36,004 bases of DNA from Spirochaetota bacterium (GTDB taxonomy: Bacteria; Spirochaetota; UBA4802; JAFGDQ01), in the NCBI GenBank assembly GCA_034190085.1, contig JAXHTS010000027.1, positions 1 through 36,004 of the forward strand. The letters run 5' to 3'. Shown here piece by piece: positions 15,346 through 25,194 of this stretch. The notes under the pieces are model-generated. The model was not told the origin of the DNA. It was given only the letters and a program-made list of their open reading frames with translations, and did not search any database. Within the stretch, counting starts at the first letter, position 1. Each line of letters starts with the position of its first letter. The translations under genes were made by a program, and so were the position numbers.

Positions 15346-18300
15346 ATGAAAAAGATGAAATCTTTAAATGAGAGTCATATCAATTCAGAACTACTCAATG
15401 AGAGAGATGAATATAAGAGTAAAGCACAACTCATAGATGAGTTGAGGGGGATGCGTCTTCAGATCGCTGAATTGAAGGACGCTGCAGTTAAGCAAAAAGC
15501 TGATTCACTGAATGAGAGCGAAAGAATATATAGGCTTATAAGTGAGAATACAAGTGATTTTATATCTGTAGTTGGTATGGATGGGATATATACATATGTA
15601 AGCCCAGCTCACATGCAACTTGGTTATGTACCTGAAGATTTATTGGGAAAGAGTGGTTTTGATTTTATACATCCAGATGATATAGAGTGGATGTCATCGC
15701 TCTTAATTGAATATTCAGCTTTGAGGAGTGAAGAGATATTCTCATTGAATAAACCTACAACGATGAATTTTAATTACCGTTATAGTGCAAAATCAGGAGA
15801 ATGGAGGGATATAGTAAGCACTGTAGATTTAACCTTTGATGAGTTTGGAAAGCCATCCTCCATAATATTTGTTTCCCGTGATGTCACAGAGTTTAAGAGG
15901 GTTGAGAAGGAGTTAAAAAAGGCTGCAACAGTTGTGGAAATGATGATTGATGGGATTACTATCAGTGATATGCAGGGGAAAATTCTTGAAATCAATAGAG
16001 GCACAACAAAACAAACAGGCTATATGAGGGATGAGTTAGTAGGTAAAACGCCGTTAGAGTTTATCCCTGAAAAAGAATGGCCAAAGTTTAATAGAGATAT
16101 TAATAAACTCCTCTCTGGTGAATCCGTTAAGGCATCAGATTATTCTATTATAAATAAAAATAGGGATGAGATTGAGGTAAGTATTAATCTCTCACTCCTA
16201 AGGGATGAGGATGGAATACCCAGGGAGATTATTGCAGTACATAGAGATATTACTGAACGAAAGCGAGCTGAGGAAGCATTGCGAAAGGCTCATGATGAGT
16301 TAGAACAAAGGGTTTTAGAACGAACCTATGAACTTCAGAAGGCCAATGAACAGTTGAAGGGAGAGATAAATGAGCGCAAGCTGGCGATGAAGGCACTATT
16401 AAAAGAGAAAATGCTTTCTGAATCATTAATAAACAGTTTACCTGGAGTCTTCTATCTCTTCAGTGAGGATGGAAAATTCATACGATGGAATAAAAATGCT
16501 GAGAAGATATCAGGGTATTCAAGTACTGAGATTGCAAATATGAATGTTATGGATTTCTTTACAGGGAACGAACGAAGGGATATTGATGATATCATTAAGA
16601 TGGTTCTCGATACTGGTGAATTCAGCAATGAATTATATGCTACATCAAAAAAAGGTAATAGGGTGCCCTTCTATTATACAGGAATTCGGACTATTATCGA
16701 CAACATACCCCATGTTATTGGGGTAGGAATAGATATTTCTGAGATGAAGCTTATGGAGCAAGCGCTTCGGGAGAGCGAGGAACGGTATAGACGGGCTATT
16801 GAAGACTCCCCCAATCCAATTTTTTCAATCAATAGTGATGGAATTATACAGATTTGGAATAGGGCATGCGAGACCAAGCTTCAATATGGAACAGATATTG
16901 TTGGTAATAGTTATCATCAGCTATTGGAGAATGAAGGGGATCTTTTTATTTTAAAAGAAAAGGTGAGACAGGTGTTTAAGGGGTACGCCCTGAATGACAT
17001 AGATATAACCTTTAGGTGTAAGGATGGGACAGAGCGCTTTATGGTTTCGCGATTATATCCTCTGCATGAATATGAGGGGAAGGTTATAGGTTGTGTTTTC
17101 GCAAATACAGATATTACAGAGCGTAAACGTATGGAAAAGGCCTTGAGTATTAGCCAGAGGAGATATATCGATCTTGTGGAATCATTGCCTGATATAATCT
17201 TCGAAGTAGATGCACTTGGGAATGTCACTTATGCAAATCAAGCTGCATTAGATACATTTGGTTATTCTCAAAAGGATATTGAGGATGGATTAAATTGCAT
17301 GCATACAATCTCCCCTCAAGATCGAGACAGGGCAGCGGCAGATATAGCTAAAGTATTAAGTGGAGGGGTGTTAGAGTTAGTTGAATATACTGCGCTTCGA
17401 AAAGATGGCAGGGGTTTTCCGACTATCTTACATGTTAATTCTATTCCTGATATTGAAGGTAATTTGATAGGCATAAGAGGGATTATGGTGGATATCACCG
17501 AGCGTAAGAGGGCTGAACAGCAATTGTTACACAATGCCTTTCACGATGAATTAACTGGGTTGCCAAACCGTGCGTTATTTTTGGACAGACTTGGACATTT
17601 AATTAAAATTTCAAAACGGAATAGAGATAATTTATTTGCTGTGCTGTTTCTCGATTTGGATAGCTTTAAGGTTATCAATGATAGCCTTGGACATTCGATT
17701 GGAGATTCACTACTAATAGAGATATCTCAATGGTTAAAGGAGACCTTGCGCCCCATGGATACAATCGCAAGATTGGGGGGTGATGAATTCGCAATCCTTT
17801 TAGAGGACATTAAGGATAATGCTGGTGTAATTCATGTTATTGAACGAATCCAGAATATACTATCAAATCCATTAAACATCAATGAGCAGGAGATATTTAC
17901 TACAGCCAGTATTGGAATAGCTGTGAGTACTCCGGATTATCAATATCCGGAAGAGATGCTTCGTGATGCTGAGACAGCTATGTACCGCGCAAAGGCTCTT
18001 GGTAGAGCTCGATATGAGGCTTTTGACAAAGAAATGCATAGGCAGGTCACTAATCTTTTGCAATTGGAGACTGACCTTCGTCGTGCAATCGAACGTAGAG
18101 AGTTTTTGATTTATTATCAACCCGTTGTTTCATTGCGAAGCGGTAAAATATCCGGCTTTGAGTCGCTTTTGCGATGGGACCATCCCAGGGATGGCTTGAC
18201 CTTACCAGATAGATTTATTCCAGTCTTGGAGGAAACTGAACTCATTGTACCTATTGGCCAGTGGGTTCTGGAAGAGGCTTCTAGGCAAATGGTGGAATGG

Positions 18301-18834
18301 CAGGGGAGGTTTCCAGGAAAACAGACATTCTATATTACAGTAAATATATCAGCAAAACAGTTTTCACAACCTAATTTACTCGATCAGGTGAAGAAGATTC
18401 TTCATGATACAGGTATCAATAAACACCGTTTAACACTAGAAATAACAGAAAGCGTTATAATGAAGGACTATCAGGCTACTGCATCAATGCTTAAGCAACT
18501 GAGAAATATGAATGTGAGATTGGCGATTGATGATTTTGGGACAGGATATTCATCCCTTGGTTATCTGCATAGTTTTCCGATCAATATATTAAAGATTGAT
18601 CATTCCTTTATCACTCGCATGAATAAAAATGGGGGAGATTTAGAGATTGTTAGGACGATTGTGAACATGGCTCATAATCTAGGCATGGAAGTAGTAGCCG
18701 AGGGAATAGAGACCACAGAGCAGTTGGTGCAATTAAGGGAGATGAATTGTGACTATGGACAGGGTTATTTCTTTTCACATCCAATTGATGGTAGAGAGGC
18801 GGGTATCTTAATTGAAAATGATCCAGTTTGGTAA
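15346..18834 (+). CDS. Multi-PAS GGDEF/EAL cyclic-di-GMP enzyme
   Basis: This 1162-residue protein has no membrane segment. A short coiled start (1-55) is followed by five PAS/PAC modules at about 57-190, 191-310, 355-475, 476-600 and 603-722; the usual DITERKR-type linkers end four of them. A coiled coil (305-355) lies between PAS 2 and 3. The GGDEF cyclase domain (about 730-895) has an intact GGDEF at 811-815 and an I-site RPMD (802-805) for product inhibition. The EAL domain (about 910-1160) has ESL in place of EAL (939-941). Key catalytic blocks remain: ITVNISAKQF, LEITES, IDDFGTGYSSL, ILKID and AEGIE. Both activities are therefore possible. Its ligand, possibly haem or flavin in a PAS, is not evident. 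It is a stand-alone gene with no clear Shine-Dalgarno sequence; M1 or M4 could be the start. Confidence 0.95.
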   Translation: MKKMKSLNESHINSELLNERDEYKSKAQLIDELRGMRLQIAELKDAAVKQKADSLNESERIYRLISENTSDFISVVGMDGIYTYVSPAHMQLGYVPEDLLGKSGFDFIHPDDIEWMSSLLIEYSALRSEEIFSLNKPTTMNFNYRYSAKSGEWRDIVSTVDLTFDEFGKPSSIIFVSRDVTEFKRVEKELKKAATVVEMMIDGITISDMQGKILEINRGTTKQTGYMRDELVGKTPLEFIPEKEWPKFNRDINKLLSGESVKASDYSIINKNRDEIEVSINLSLLRDEDGIPREIIAVHRDITERKRAEEALRKAHDELEQRVLERTYELQKANEQLKGEINERKLAMKALLKEKMLSESLINSLPGVFYLFSEDGKFIRWNKNAEKISGYSSTEIANMNVMDFFTGNERRDIDDIIKMVLDTGEFSNELYATSKKGNRVPFYYTGIRTIIDNIPHVIGVGIDISEMKLMEQALRESEERYRRAIEDSPNPIFSINSDGIIQIWNRACETKLQYGTDIVGNSYHQLLENEGDLFILKEKVRQVFKGYALNDIDITFRCKDGTERFMVSRLYPLHEYEGKVIGCVFANTDITERKRMEKALSISQRRYIDLVESLPDIIFEVDALGNVTYANQAALDTFGYSQKDIEDGLNCMHTISPQDRDRAAADIAKVLSGGVLELVEYTALRKDGRGFPTILHVNSIPDIEGNLIGIRGIMVDITERKRAEQQLLHNAFHDELTGLPNRALFLDRLGHLIKISKRNRDNLFAVLFLDLDSFKVINDSLGHSIGDSLLIEISQWLKETLRPMDTIARLGGDEFAILLEDIKDNAGVIHVIERIQNILSNPLNINEQEIFTTASIGIAVSTPDYQYPEEMLRDAETAMYRAKALGRARYEAFDKEMHRQVTNLLQLETDLRRAIERREFLIYYQPVVSLRSGKISGFESLLRWDHPRDGLTLPDRFIPVLEETELIVPIGQWVLEEASRQMVEWQGRFPGKQTFYITVNISAKQFSQPNLLDQVKKILHDTGINKHRLTLEITESVIMKDYQATASMLKQLRNMNVRLAIDDFGTGYSSLGYLHSFPINILKIDHSFITRMNKNGGDLEIVRTIVNMAHNLGMEVVAEGIETTEQLVQLREMNCDYGQGYFFSHPIDGREAGILIENDPVW

Positions 18835-19109
18835 GGTATCAAGGAACTGGTTGGCAATTCTCTTATTCTTCCTTTTCATCGCTGTAAACATCTGAAGAAC
18901 ATACTCTATTCTTATCAATCATATAGTATAACTGCATAATTTTTCTAATCCCTGCGATATAAATATTGATAAGTGGGCAATTTTTTAGGAATAAATTTTT
19001 TTTTATTCCCTTCTGGGTATACTTGCCACTTGTATGAATATTGTACTCTTCACCTAAAGGGGAGGGGGATAACAAAACATTTAGAGTGATTGAATATGGT
19101 GATAGAATG
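18835..19109. other. Region between GGDEF/EAL gene and rsmD, no firm gene
   Basis: A minus-strand ORF (18863-19183) overlaps the end of rsmD out of frame and has no ribosome site or recognisable motif. It is more likely chance. A short GC-rich stretch near 19055-19068 (CACCTAAAGGGGAGGGGG) resembles the hairpin arms that flank the DUF559 gene at 33.4 kb. Confidence 0.4.
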
Positions 19110-19685
19110 CTATGTGACTCTTTTAAAATAAGAAAGTGAGTTGTTTGCATATCTTTTCGTTGAAATGAGGGAAAACCCTCCAATTTGTCTTTGAAAATGA
19201 TTTCTATAGTAATGCTGTATGATAATTACTCCATCTCTATTTAGAACAAAGCGTTTCCCCAATTCTTCAAGTATCTCTTTATATATTTTAACCTCTCTTG
19301 ATTGCTTCTCGTATGGAGGATCGATGAAGATGTAATCAAATAAAAAATTATTGTGATCTAGGTATCTTAAACATCTTAATGCATGAAAATGAAATATGAT
19401 CGATCTTTTATTAAGCCCCCATTCATTAATTAGAGATTGTGTGAAGCGAAACCTTTTTAAATCAATCTCATTGAAAACAACTAATTTGGCGTTTCTGCTG
19501 AGTGCCTCAATTCCAATCTGACCAGAGCATGCATAGAGATCAAGTAATGATTTCCCTTGCAAGTCTTCCCCCAGACTAGAGAACAGGGCTCCTTTGATTA
19601 TTTGAGGAGTACATTCAGCATTATTGAACCTTTTATTATTAAAGGGGATATTCTTGCCCTTAAGTATTCCTCCTATTACATTCAT
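19110..19685 (-). CDS. rsmD: 16S rRNA (guanine-966-N2)-methyltransferase, RsmD family
   Basis: This 191-residue protein has the RsmD layout: an N-terminal IGGILKGKNIPF, the SAM-binding motif LLDLYACSGQIGIEALSR (about 47-64), and the catalytic DPPY motif (FIDPPYEK, about 119-126). The C-terminal VIIIQHYYR matches the usual IIEH strand with a Gln in place of Glu. The family methylates G966 of 16S rRNA in the 30S decoding region. Its common partner coaD is not next to it. Length is normal. The methyltransferase class is certain, and the RsmD assignment is likely. Confidence 0.85.
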   Translation of the reverse strand: MNVIGGILKGKNIPFNNKRFNNAECTPQIIKGALFSSLGEDLQGKSLLDLYACSGQIGIEALSRNAKLVVFNEIDLKRFRFTQSLINEWGLNKRSIIFHFHALRCLRYLDHNNFLFDYIFIDPPYEKQSREVKIYKEILEELGKRFVLNRDGVIIIQHYYRNHFQRQIGGFSLISTKRYANNSLSYFKRVT

Positions 19686-19739
19686 TGGATGTTACATCAT
19701 CTCTTTAATTTCAAGGTCATCTCCATTGGGTGATGGTGG

Positions 19740-19768
19740 TTGACTGAGATGAAATTATTATTTAATAT
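19740..19768 (+). promoter_or_regulatory. Candidate sigma-70 promoter for rpmB
   Basis: TTGACT (19740-19745), a 17-nt spacer and TAATAT (19763-19768) make a good vegetative promoter. It would leave about 240 nt of leader before rpmB at 20018. The region has no other gene that I can support. Confidence 0.4.
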
Positions 19769-20017
19769 GCTCAATTGAAAATTGATTGATAATAACATAT
19801 GTCTGCGCCAGAATAGACCATGAAAATTTATGACTTTACCAAGTTAGTGATAAAAATGGAAAGATGGAAATTAATTAGTTGCATTTTTTCAACCGATAAT
19901 AAATTTTTTTATAAAATCAAAATCAATATTGTCTGACATTAAGATAATATAAGGATAATTAATTTTATTGAAGAATTGAATATTGTCCATTATTAATTGA
20001 AACAATAGGAGAAACTC

Positions 20018-20206
20018 ATGTCCAAGTGTGAAATCTGTGGTAAATCCGTTCAATTTGGCAATAATGTTAGCCATTCAAATAGAAAAACAAGGAAAATCTG
20101 GCGACCTAATGTTAAAAGGATCAGGGTGCTGGAGAATGGACGAGCACTTCGAAAGCATGTTTGTACTAGATGTATTCGATCTGGAAAGATAGTAAAAGCG
20201 ATATAG
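20018..20206 (+). CDS. rpmB: Ribosomal protein L28
   Basis: This 62-residue protein begins MSKCEICGKSVQFGNNVSHS and contains the L28 core RKTRKIWRPNVKRIRV. It is the zinc-binding form, with CxxC near the N-terminus (C4, C7) and a second CTRC pair near the C-terminus. It belongs to the large ribosomal subunit. The Shine-Dalgarno AGGAG lies 6-8 nt upstream. rpmG is not adjacent. Confidence 0.97.
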   Translation: MSKCEICGKSVQFGNNVSHSNRKTRKIWRPNVKRIRVLENGRALRKHVCTRCIRSGKIVKAI

Positions 20207-20260
20207 ATATAGTTAGACCTCTTTTGATATTATCTGTATTCCCAATAAAAAACAAATCCT

Positions 20261-20821
20261 ATGGAAAGGAGAAATGTTTTTACTGAGGTGAAGTATAGGA
20301 GGTTTGTATATGTAATAGTCTTTACAGCAATTATTTACCTAACCCTTCCCTTCGCTAGGTTGATATCAGAATACTTACGAACCCATAATCTACTAAAGCA
20401 TTCCATTTATATACTCATAGCAGTATTTATTGTTATCTGCTGTTACCTGATTTTCAGATACATTGGATATAAACTAATAAATATAATTACTATTTTGTTG
20501 TTTTTTACAATCTATGTGCTGATAATTCAAAGGTATGATATTATTGTGGAAAAGCTACACTTTGTTGAATATGGAATTCTTTCCTATCTTATTTATAATT
20601 CCCTGACAGAGCAGTTGAGTTCACGATTGATCTATCCAGTGTCATTTATAATTCTTACTATTATTGGATGGGTGGATGAGATCATTCAATATTATCTACC
20701 AGATAGGTTTTATGACATTAGGGATGTTTGCCTAAATAGTCTGTCTGGATGCCTTATCCTAATTCTAATCTATATAGTTGAAAAATTGAGAGATAGATCT
20801 TTCGATATAGGTAGAAATTGA
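20261..20821 (+). CDS. VanZ-like membrane protein
   Basis: This 186-residue protein has about five hydrophobic segments (roughly 15-33, 43-65, 70-88, 122-140 and 155-175). The VanZ-family signature appears as KLHFVEYGILSYLIY and DEIIQYYLPDRFYDIRDVCL (about 140-160). The founding member gives low-level teicoplanin resistance, but most relatives have no known function. It is 54 nt after rpmB on the same strand and convergent with the Yip1-like gene, whose stop is 11 nt away. Confidence 0.8.
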   Translation: MERRNVFTEVKYRRFVYVIVFTAIIYLTLPFARLISEYLRTHNLLKHSIYILIAVFIVICCYLIFRYIGYKLINIITILLFFTIYVLIIQRYDIIVEKLHFVEYGILSYLIYNSLTEQLSSRLIYPVSFIILTIIGWVDEIIQYYLPDRFYDIRDVCLNSLSGCLILILIYIVEKLRDRSFDIGRN

Positions 20822-20831
20822 AATATTATCT

Positions 20832-21437
20832 CTAAAGTAGACTTATGTAGCCAGAAATATTGATTATTATAAGGAATAGAGAAAAAAAGAGGATGGCGCT
20901 AATAAAAATAATCGGGGAGAGGAAAATCATCACAGATTCGGCAAAGCTGATTCGATGAATCTCTGAGATGCCCTGAATAATAATAAGGGCTTGCCAAATG
21001 AAGACTAGGATCGAAGAGAATAAATAAAAGAAGATTGGCGCAAAATGCAGCACCTTGAAAATGATGACTATAGGCAGGAGAAAAATTCTTGGGAATAGAG
21101 AAAATATTATTACATTGATAATATTCTTTGCATTGCCATTATAACCCCGAATCTGACAAGCTAGGTCAACTAAAGAAGCTGTAATAGCAATTATTAAAGA
21201 TAGAATAAAAAAGGCGAGAATCCATCCATAGGTAATCTTATAATAAAAGAATAGATCCTCTTTCCCAAGAAGTGAAATAGTAATTATTTCTATGATTGAA
21301 ACAGCAGCCACAACCGAGATGCTGAGAGGGAGTGTCTTTTTCTCCTCCTTAGTAATGATATTTATAAGCCTTCTCGGTTCTACCAGTGTATAGTAAAAAT
21401 AGTCGACCCATATTAGTGATTTAATATAATCCATCAT
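20832..21437 (-). CDS. Yip1-domain integral membrane protein
   Basis: This 201-residue protein has five strongly hydrophobic helices. It begins with a soluble part (MMDYIKSLIWVDYFYYTLVEPRRLIN) typical of bacterial Yip1/YIF1-fold proteins. No catalytic residues are visible. Its ATG overlaps the sppA stop by 4 nt (ATGA), so the two are translationally coupled. It may therefore act with the SppA-like protease in the membrane; that is inference. Confidence 0.65.
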   Translation of the reverse strand: MMDYIKSLIWVDYFYYTLVEPRRLINIITKEEKKTLPLSISVVAAVSIIEIITISLLGKEDLFFYYKITYGWILAFFILSLIIAITASLVDLACQIRGYNGNAKNIINVIIFSLFPRIFLLPIVIIFKVLHFAPIFFYLFSSILVFIWQALIIIQGISEIHRISFAESVMIFLSPIIFISAILFFSLFLIIINISGYISLL

Positions 21438-22387
21438 GGCACGTAACGATACTCTAGTAATGAATACTCATTATTGATTATCCTATCCTGCAAATTGATA
21501 TCCCTTGTGAATTTTTTTTCAATCGACATTATTATACGCTCCAGTGGGGTCCTTACTTCATCATATACAGCAGAATCTTGTGGTAGTTTTGCCATTTCTC
21601 TTGCCTTATTTATTGCATCCTCAAGGTTGCCTATTGAGTCAACGAGGTTGTGCTTGACAGCGCGCTCCCCATCCATTACCCTTCCGTCAGCAAAGGGCTT
21701 GATATCAGAAATAGGCATGTTCCTCCCTAAGGAGACATCCTTCAAGAACCTATTGTAGGAAGAGTCAATCATTCTTTGAATAATATCCTTCTCTTCCTCA
21801 CTGATGTCTCTATATAATGAGAGCAAATCCTTGTATTTCCCACTCTTAATAACGTTCATTTTTATGCCTATTTTATGAAAAAGCTCCTTTAGATTTGGAG
21901 AAACAGCAATAACACCTATGGAACCTGTAATTGATCCATAATTAGCTAATATATGGTTGCAGGCTGAAGCGATATAGTAACCACCCGAAGCTGCCACATC
22001 GCCTATTGATGCAATAAGAATAATATTCTTCTGTTTGAGTTTTATCAATTTTTGATATATCTCCTGAGTTGCACCAACGGTGCCTCCAGGAGAATTTATT
22101 CGAACCACTATGGCCTTAATATTGTTATCCTTCCCAAAATCATCCAACCTCTTAACAATGCTATCTGCTCCAGAGTCCATCCCCAGTAGGTGACCTCTGT
22201 CATTTGCTAATCGGATGGGTCCATATATCCTTATTATTCCAACACCGGGTCCTGTTTCTGGAGTTGATATGGTGAATAACTCCTGTTTGGTCTTGTCCAT
22301 GTTGAGACCAATATCAATAATTGCGAGGATTGAAGAGAGGGCGACCAATGTTAATATTGATAAGATGATTTTTCGATTTTTATCCAT
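21434..22387 (-). CDS. sppA: Signal peptide peptidase SppA, S49 family
   Basis: This is a 317-residue short-form SppA. A transmembrane anchor lies at residues 7-27 and the S49 protease domain at about 48-260. The motif VRINSPGGTVGA forms the oxyanion region. The catalytic pair is S134 in VAASGGYYIASAC and K186 in KSGKYKD. GSITGSIGVI follows the serine helix as expected. It degrades residual signal peptides and membrane fragments on the outer side of the inner membrane. GAGG precedes the start. It is coupled to the downstream Yip1-like gene. Confidence 0.93.
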   Translation of the reverse strand: MDKNRKIILSILTLVALSSILAIIDIGLNMDKTKQELFTISTPETGPGVGIIRIYGPIRLANDRGHLLGMDSGADSIVKRLDDFGKDNNIKAIVVRINSPGGTVGATQEIYQKLIKLKQKNIILIASIGDVAASGGYYIASACNHILANYGSITGSIGVIAVSPNLKELFHKIGIKMNVIKSGKYKDLLSLYRDISEEEKDIIQRMIDSSYNRFLKDVSLGRNMPISDIKPFADGRVMDGERAVKHNLVDSIGNLEDAINKAREMAKLPQDSAVYDEVRTPLERIIMSIEKKFTRDINLQDRIINNEYSLLEYRYVP

Positions 22388-22722
22388 AGATTGTTATCCT
22401 CGATTATCTGTTTAAATCTCCAGGGCCTGCTGTTAATAATTTGCTAAATTATTTATAAAAGAAAAATTGTATAGGGTTGTTACCCAACTAATGTTATAGC
22501 ACAATCGTAAAGTATTATATAAATAGTAGCAAATATATTTTTAATTTAATAAGGAATAATAATATCAATCCCTTTCCCAAATATTACTTAATCTCATTGT
22601 AATCCCTTAAAGAGTACCATAATCCCCATCATGAGGTTGAATCGTAGCGTTTCCAAAGGGAACTCGCTTCATTTTTTTTGGTTAATTTTTTACTTGTTTG
22701 AGCCATAAGGAAATGGTGAGAT
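22388..22722. other. Intergenic region between sppA and the 5S rRNA terminator
   Basis: This stretch is AT-rich, with no ORF of quality and no structured RNA that I can recognise. It presumably contains the sppA promoter. Confidence 0.4.
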
Positions 22723-22764
22723 AAAAAAAGGATGTCTTCATAGAAGTAATTCTATCGGACATCC
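22723..22764 (-). terminator. Rho-independent terminator of the 5S rRNA gene
   Basis: On the minus strand, GGATGTC (22758-22764) pairs with GACATCC (22730-22736). The inner ATAGAA/TTCTAT pairs extend the stem, and seven T residues follow (22723-22729). It lies about 40 nt beyond the 5S 3' end. Confidence 0.85.
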
Positions 22765-22805
22765 CTCTTTTATATGACCACTAATATAAATGTGAATGAT
22801 AGCAA

Positions 22806-22923
<118 letters not shown>

Positions 22924-22950
22924 CATAAATGACTCTGTTGAATGGAGGTT

Positions 22951-22980
22951 ATTAAAATAGATTTGGCCTTTCTTTGTCAA
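22951..22980 (-). promoter_or_regulatory. Promoter of the 5S rRNA gene
   Basis: On the minus strand there is a consensus -35 TTGACA (22975-22980). A TATTTTAAT stretch lies 15-18 nt further on and serves as a weak -10. Transcription would start about 20 nt before the mature 5S end. Confidence 0.6.
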
Positions 22981-23398
22981 TAAAAATTGTTGAAAATATA
23001 AATTTTTTATTACTTCTCAAAAATACTCTACTCGCTGGTGGCGCAATTTTAGCATTTATGTTAATTATTGAGAAGATGCAATCATTTCAGTTAATTCTCA
23101 ATAATCCTGAAATGTTAATAGTTCTCCTCAATCCTTCACCTTGGAGGAGGATGGAAGAATCACTTGTTCTCACGGTATAGGTATAAGAATGTCCTTCAAT
23201 AGAATTATAATAGTGAAGAATTGAAAATATTGCAAGGAAATACTAATTGATGATTGAAGTCATGTTGCTGCCGGATTAACTGAGCAATGAATCTCAGATG
23301 TTTTAGTTATAATAGTGTAGAATCATTATCTAAATTGACAAAAGGAACATTTTGTAATAATGATGTTCTATTCAAATAGATTGATCTTGGGAAAGAAG
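22981..23398. other. Intergenic region before the DUF4416 gene
   Basis: About 420 nt of AT-rich sequence. One ORF at 22974-23180 overlaps the 5S promoter and has no ribosome site or recognisable motif, so it is not called. No other structure was found. Confidence 0.4.
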
Positions 23399-23923
23399 AT
23401 GGCTAAACCTGTTATACCCATAAAGGCAAAACTATTTATTGGTGTTATTGCAAACTCAGATGATGTTTTGAATCAAGCCGAGAGGATCATTGAGAAAAAA
23501 TTTGGTAAGATCGATTATAAAACCAAGAAAATACCATTTTCACATACTGAATATTATTCATATATGGGCTCAAATCTGTTCAAGGTGTTCTTTTCATTTC
23601 ACAGGCTGTTTAAGAGGGAAGATATTGTTGTAATAAAGCTTTTGGCCAATAAGCTCGAAAAGAAGATATCCGGGAATGAGAAGAGAAGGGTCAATATTGA
23701 TCCTGGCTATCTGACGCTTTCAAATGTCTATCTTGCAACTTGTAAAGATTTCTTTCATAGGGTGTATATCGGAAGGGGGGTCTATCTAGAAAATGAGTAT
23801 AAATATGTTGGGAAAAATTTTCAACCCTGGGAATGGACATACCCTGATTATAGGAAACATGAGTATCTTGATTTTTTTTATAATATGAGGAAGCTATATC
23901 GTAAACAGATAAAAGAGGGCTAA
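23399..23923 (+). CDS. DUF4416 family protein
   Basis: This 174-residue protein starts at MAKPVIPIKAKLFIGVIAN, preceded by GGGAAAGAAG; an ATG 39 nt upstream (23360) is less likely. The conserved body includes TEYYSYMGSNLFKVFFSF, RRVNIDPGYLTLSNVYLATC and WTYPDYRKHEYLDFFYNMR. These match what I know of the DUF4416 family, found mainly in spirochaetes, deltaproteobacteria and related anaerobes. The function is unknown. There is no signal peptide and no membrane segment. It is convergent with the TPR gene. Confidence 0.85.
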   Translation: MAKPVIPIKAKLFIGVIANSDDVLNQAERIIEKKFGKIDYKTKKIPFSHTEYYSYMGSNLFKVFFSFHRLFKREDIVVIKLLANKLEKKISGNEKRRVNIDPGYLTLSNVYLATCKDFFHRVYIGRGVYLENEYKYVGKNFQPWEWTYPDYRKHEYLDFFYNMRKLYRKQIKEG

Positions 23924-23961
23924 TATGCTTCCTAAATGATGATCCAACTGATTTTTATCAC

Positions 23962-25152
23962 CTAATATTTGTAATAATCATCTGTTTCATATCGAATATC
24001 AGCTAACTTTCTCTTCTCAATGCTGCGTAGATATTTCTTCAGGGTCTCATTGTTCGGATCATCCTTAATAAGCTTCTTGATTGTATCAATCGCCTCGTTA
24101 TATCTTCTCAGTTCCTTTAAGCACTGGGATATCCATATTTTTAGGTCTGTGTTCTCGGGATTTTTCAATTCAGCTTTCTGATAAAATGAGAGGGCATTTT
24201 CATACTCACCATGTGATTGATATATCCTGCCCAATTGAGTAGCTGCTTCGAAAAAATTGTTTTTTATCATCAGCGCTTTCTTCAGATTTTTAGTGGCTAG
24301 GCTCATCTTTTTCATCTCTAAATAGGAAAGTCCGATAAAGAAGTAAGTTGAATGAGAGTTTTGATTAAATATGAGTGATTGTTTTAGGTAATCAATAGCT
24401 TGAGAATATTTATTCTGTTTATACATGATAATACCGAGTTTGTGATATGCGCTGCCAAAGTTTGCCTTGTACTTAATAGAATTCAGCATATAGGTGATTG
24501 ACAGGTCATATTCTTCTGTCTTATAGTATAAATTGCCTAAATTGTAGTGAATAAATGGATTATATGGATTTGCATTCAGGGCCTTAATTAAATGTTCTTT
24601 TGCAAGATGATATTTATGCAGCCTGCAGTACAGGCTTCCCAGGTTGTTTCTGGCTTTAGAATAGGCTGGATATAATTCAATCGCCTTTAAATAGTGCTCA
24701 ATTGCAATGAGATATTCACCCTTGCTCTCATACACCACAGCCCAGTAGTAATAATATTCTCTATCCTTTGCCTTGGGATATTTTTTTGAAAAATTCTGAA
24801 GTATGCCTTCAATAACATTATATTTATTATTCAAAAGGTGTTTTTTAATTGTTGCATAGCTTTTATTTTTCTCATACTCAAAAAGGAGATTTGAATCCAT
24901 ATCTGTAATAATGTATTCACTCTCATCTTCTTCTGCCACTTTGTCTTCCTTTATTGCTATTGCTTTTTTCCCATAGATATGATCATCCTCTATATTATTT
25001 TGCTTTATCCCCTTTTCATTATTTGATTGTTGAATCAGCTTTTTTTTATTTGTATCAACCCTTCTCTTTTCCGAATTGGAGATTCCATAACATATAATTG
25101 AGGTATAAAAGAGGAAAGTGAAGATGCCTGCTGTTTGAAAAAAACAACTCAT
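23962..25152 (-). CDS. TPR-repeat exported protein
   Basis: This 396-residue protein starts with a hydrophobic leader (about residues 5-24), then a polar low-complexity region to about 85. About seven tetratricopeptide repeats fill residues 130-385, for example YSKARNNLGSLYCRLHKYHL and FGSAYHKLGIIMYKQNKYSQ. TPR arrays form protein-binding superhelices. It lies 42 nt downstream of the porin-like gene on the same strand and probably shares its transcript. A periplasmic or envelope assembly role is plausible but unproven. Confidence 0.85.
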   Translation of the reverse strand: MSCFFQTAGIFTFLFYTSIICYGISNSEKRRVDTNKKKLIQQSNNEKGIKQNNIEDDHIYGKKAIAIKEDKVAEEDESEYIITDMDSNLLFEYEKNKSYATIKKHLLNNKYNVIEGILQNFSKKYPKAKDREYYYYWAVVYESKGEYLIAIEHYLKAIELYPAYSKARNNLGSLYCRLHKYHLAKEHLIKALNANPYNPFIHYNLGNLYYKTEEYDLSITYMLNSIKYKANFGSAYHKLGIIMYKQNKYSQAIDYLKQSLIFNQNSHSTYFFIGLSYLEMKKMSLATKNLKKALMIKNNFFEAATQLGRIYQSHGEYENALSFYQKAELKNPENTDLKIWISQCLKELRRYNEAIDTIKKLIKDDPNNETLKKYLRSIEKRKLADIRYETDDYYKY

Positions 25153-25194
25153 AACCCGTTATCCTATTTGTTGAGATTTGATTAAATACCGATC

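Noticed and set aside
18863-19183. Minus-strand 106-codon ORF overlapping rsmD
   Set aside because: Overlaps the rsmD end out of frame, no ribosome site, low-complexity composition and no motif.
22974-23180. Plus-strand ORF upstream of the DUF4416 gene
   Set aside because: Overlaps the 5S promoter, has no ribosome site and no recognisable motif.
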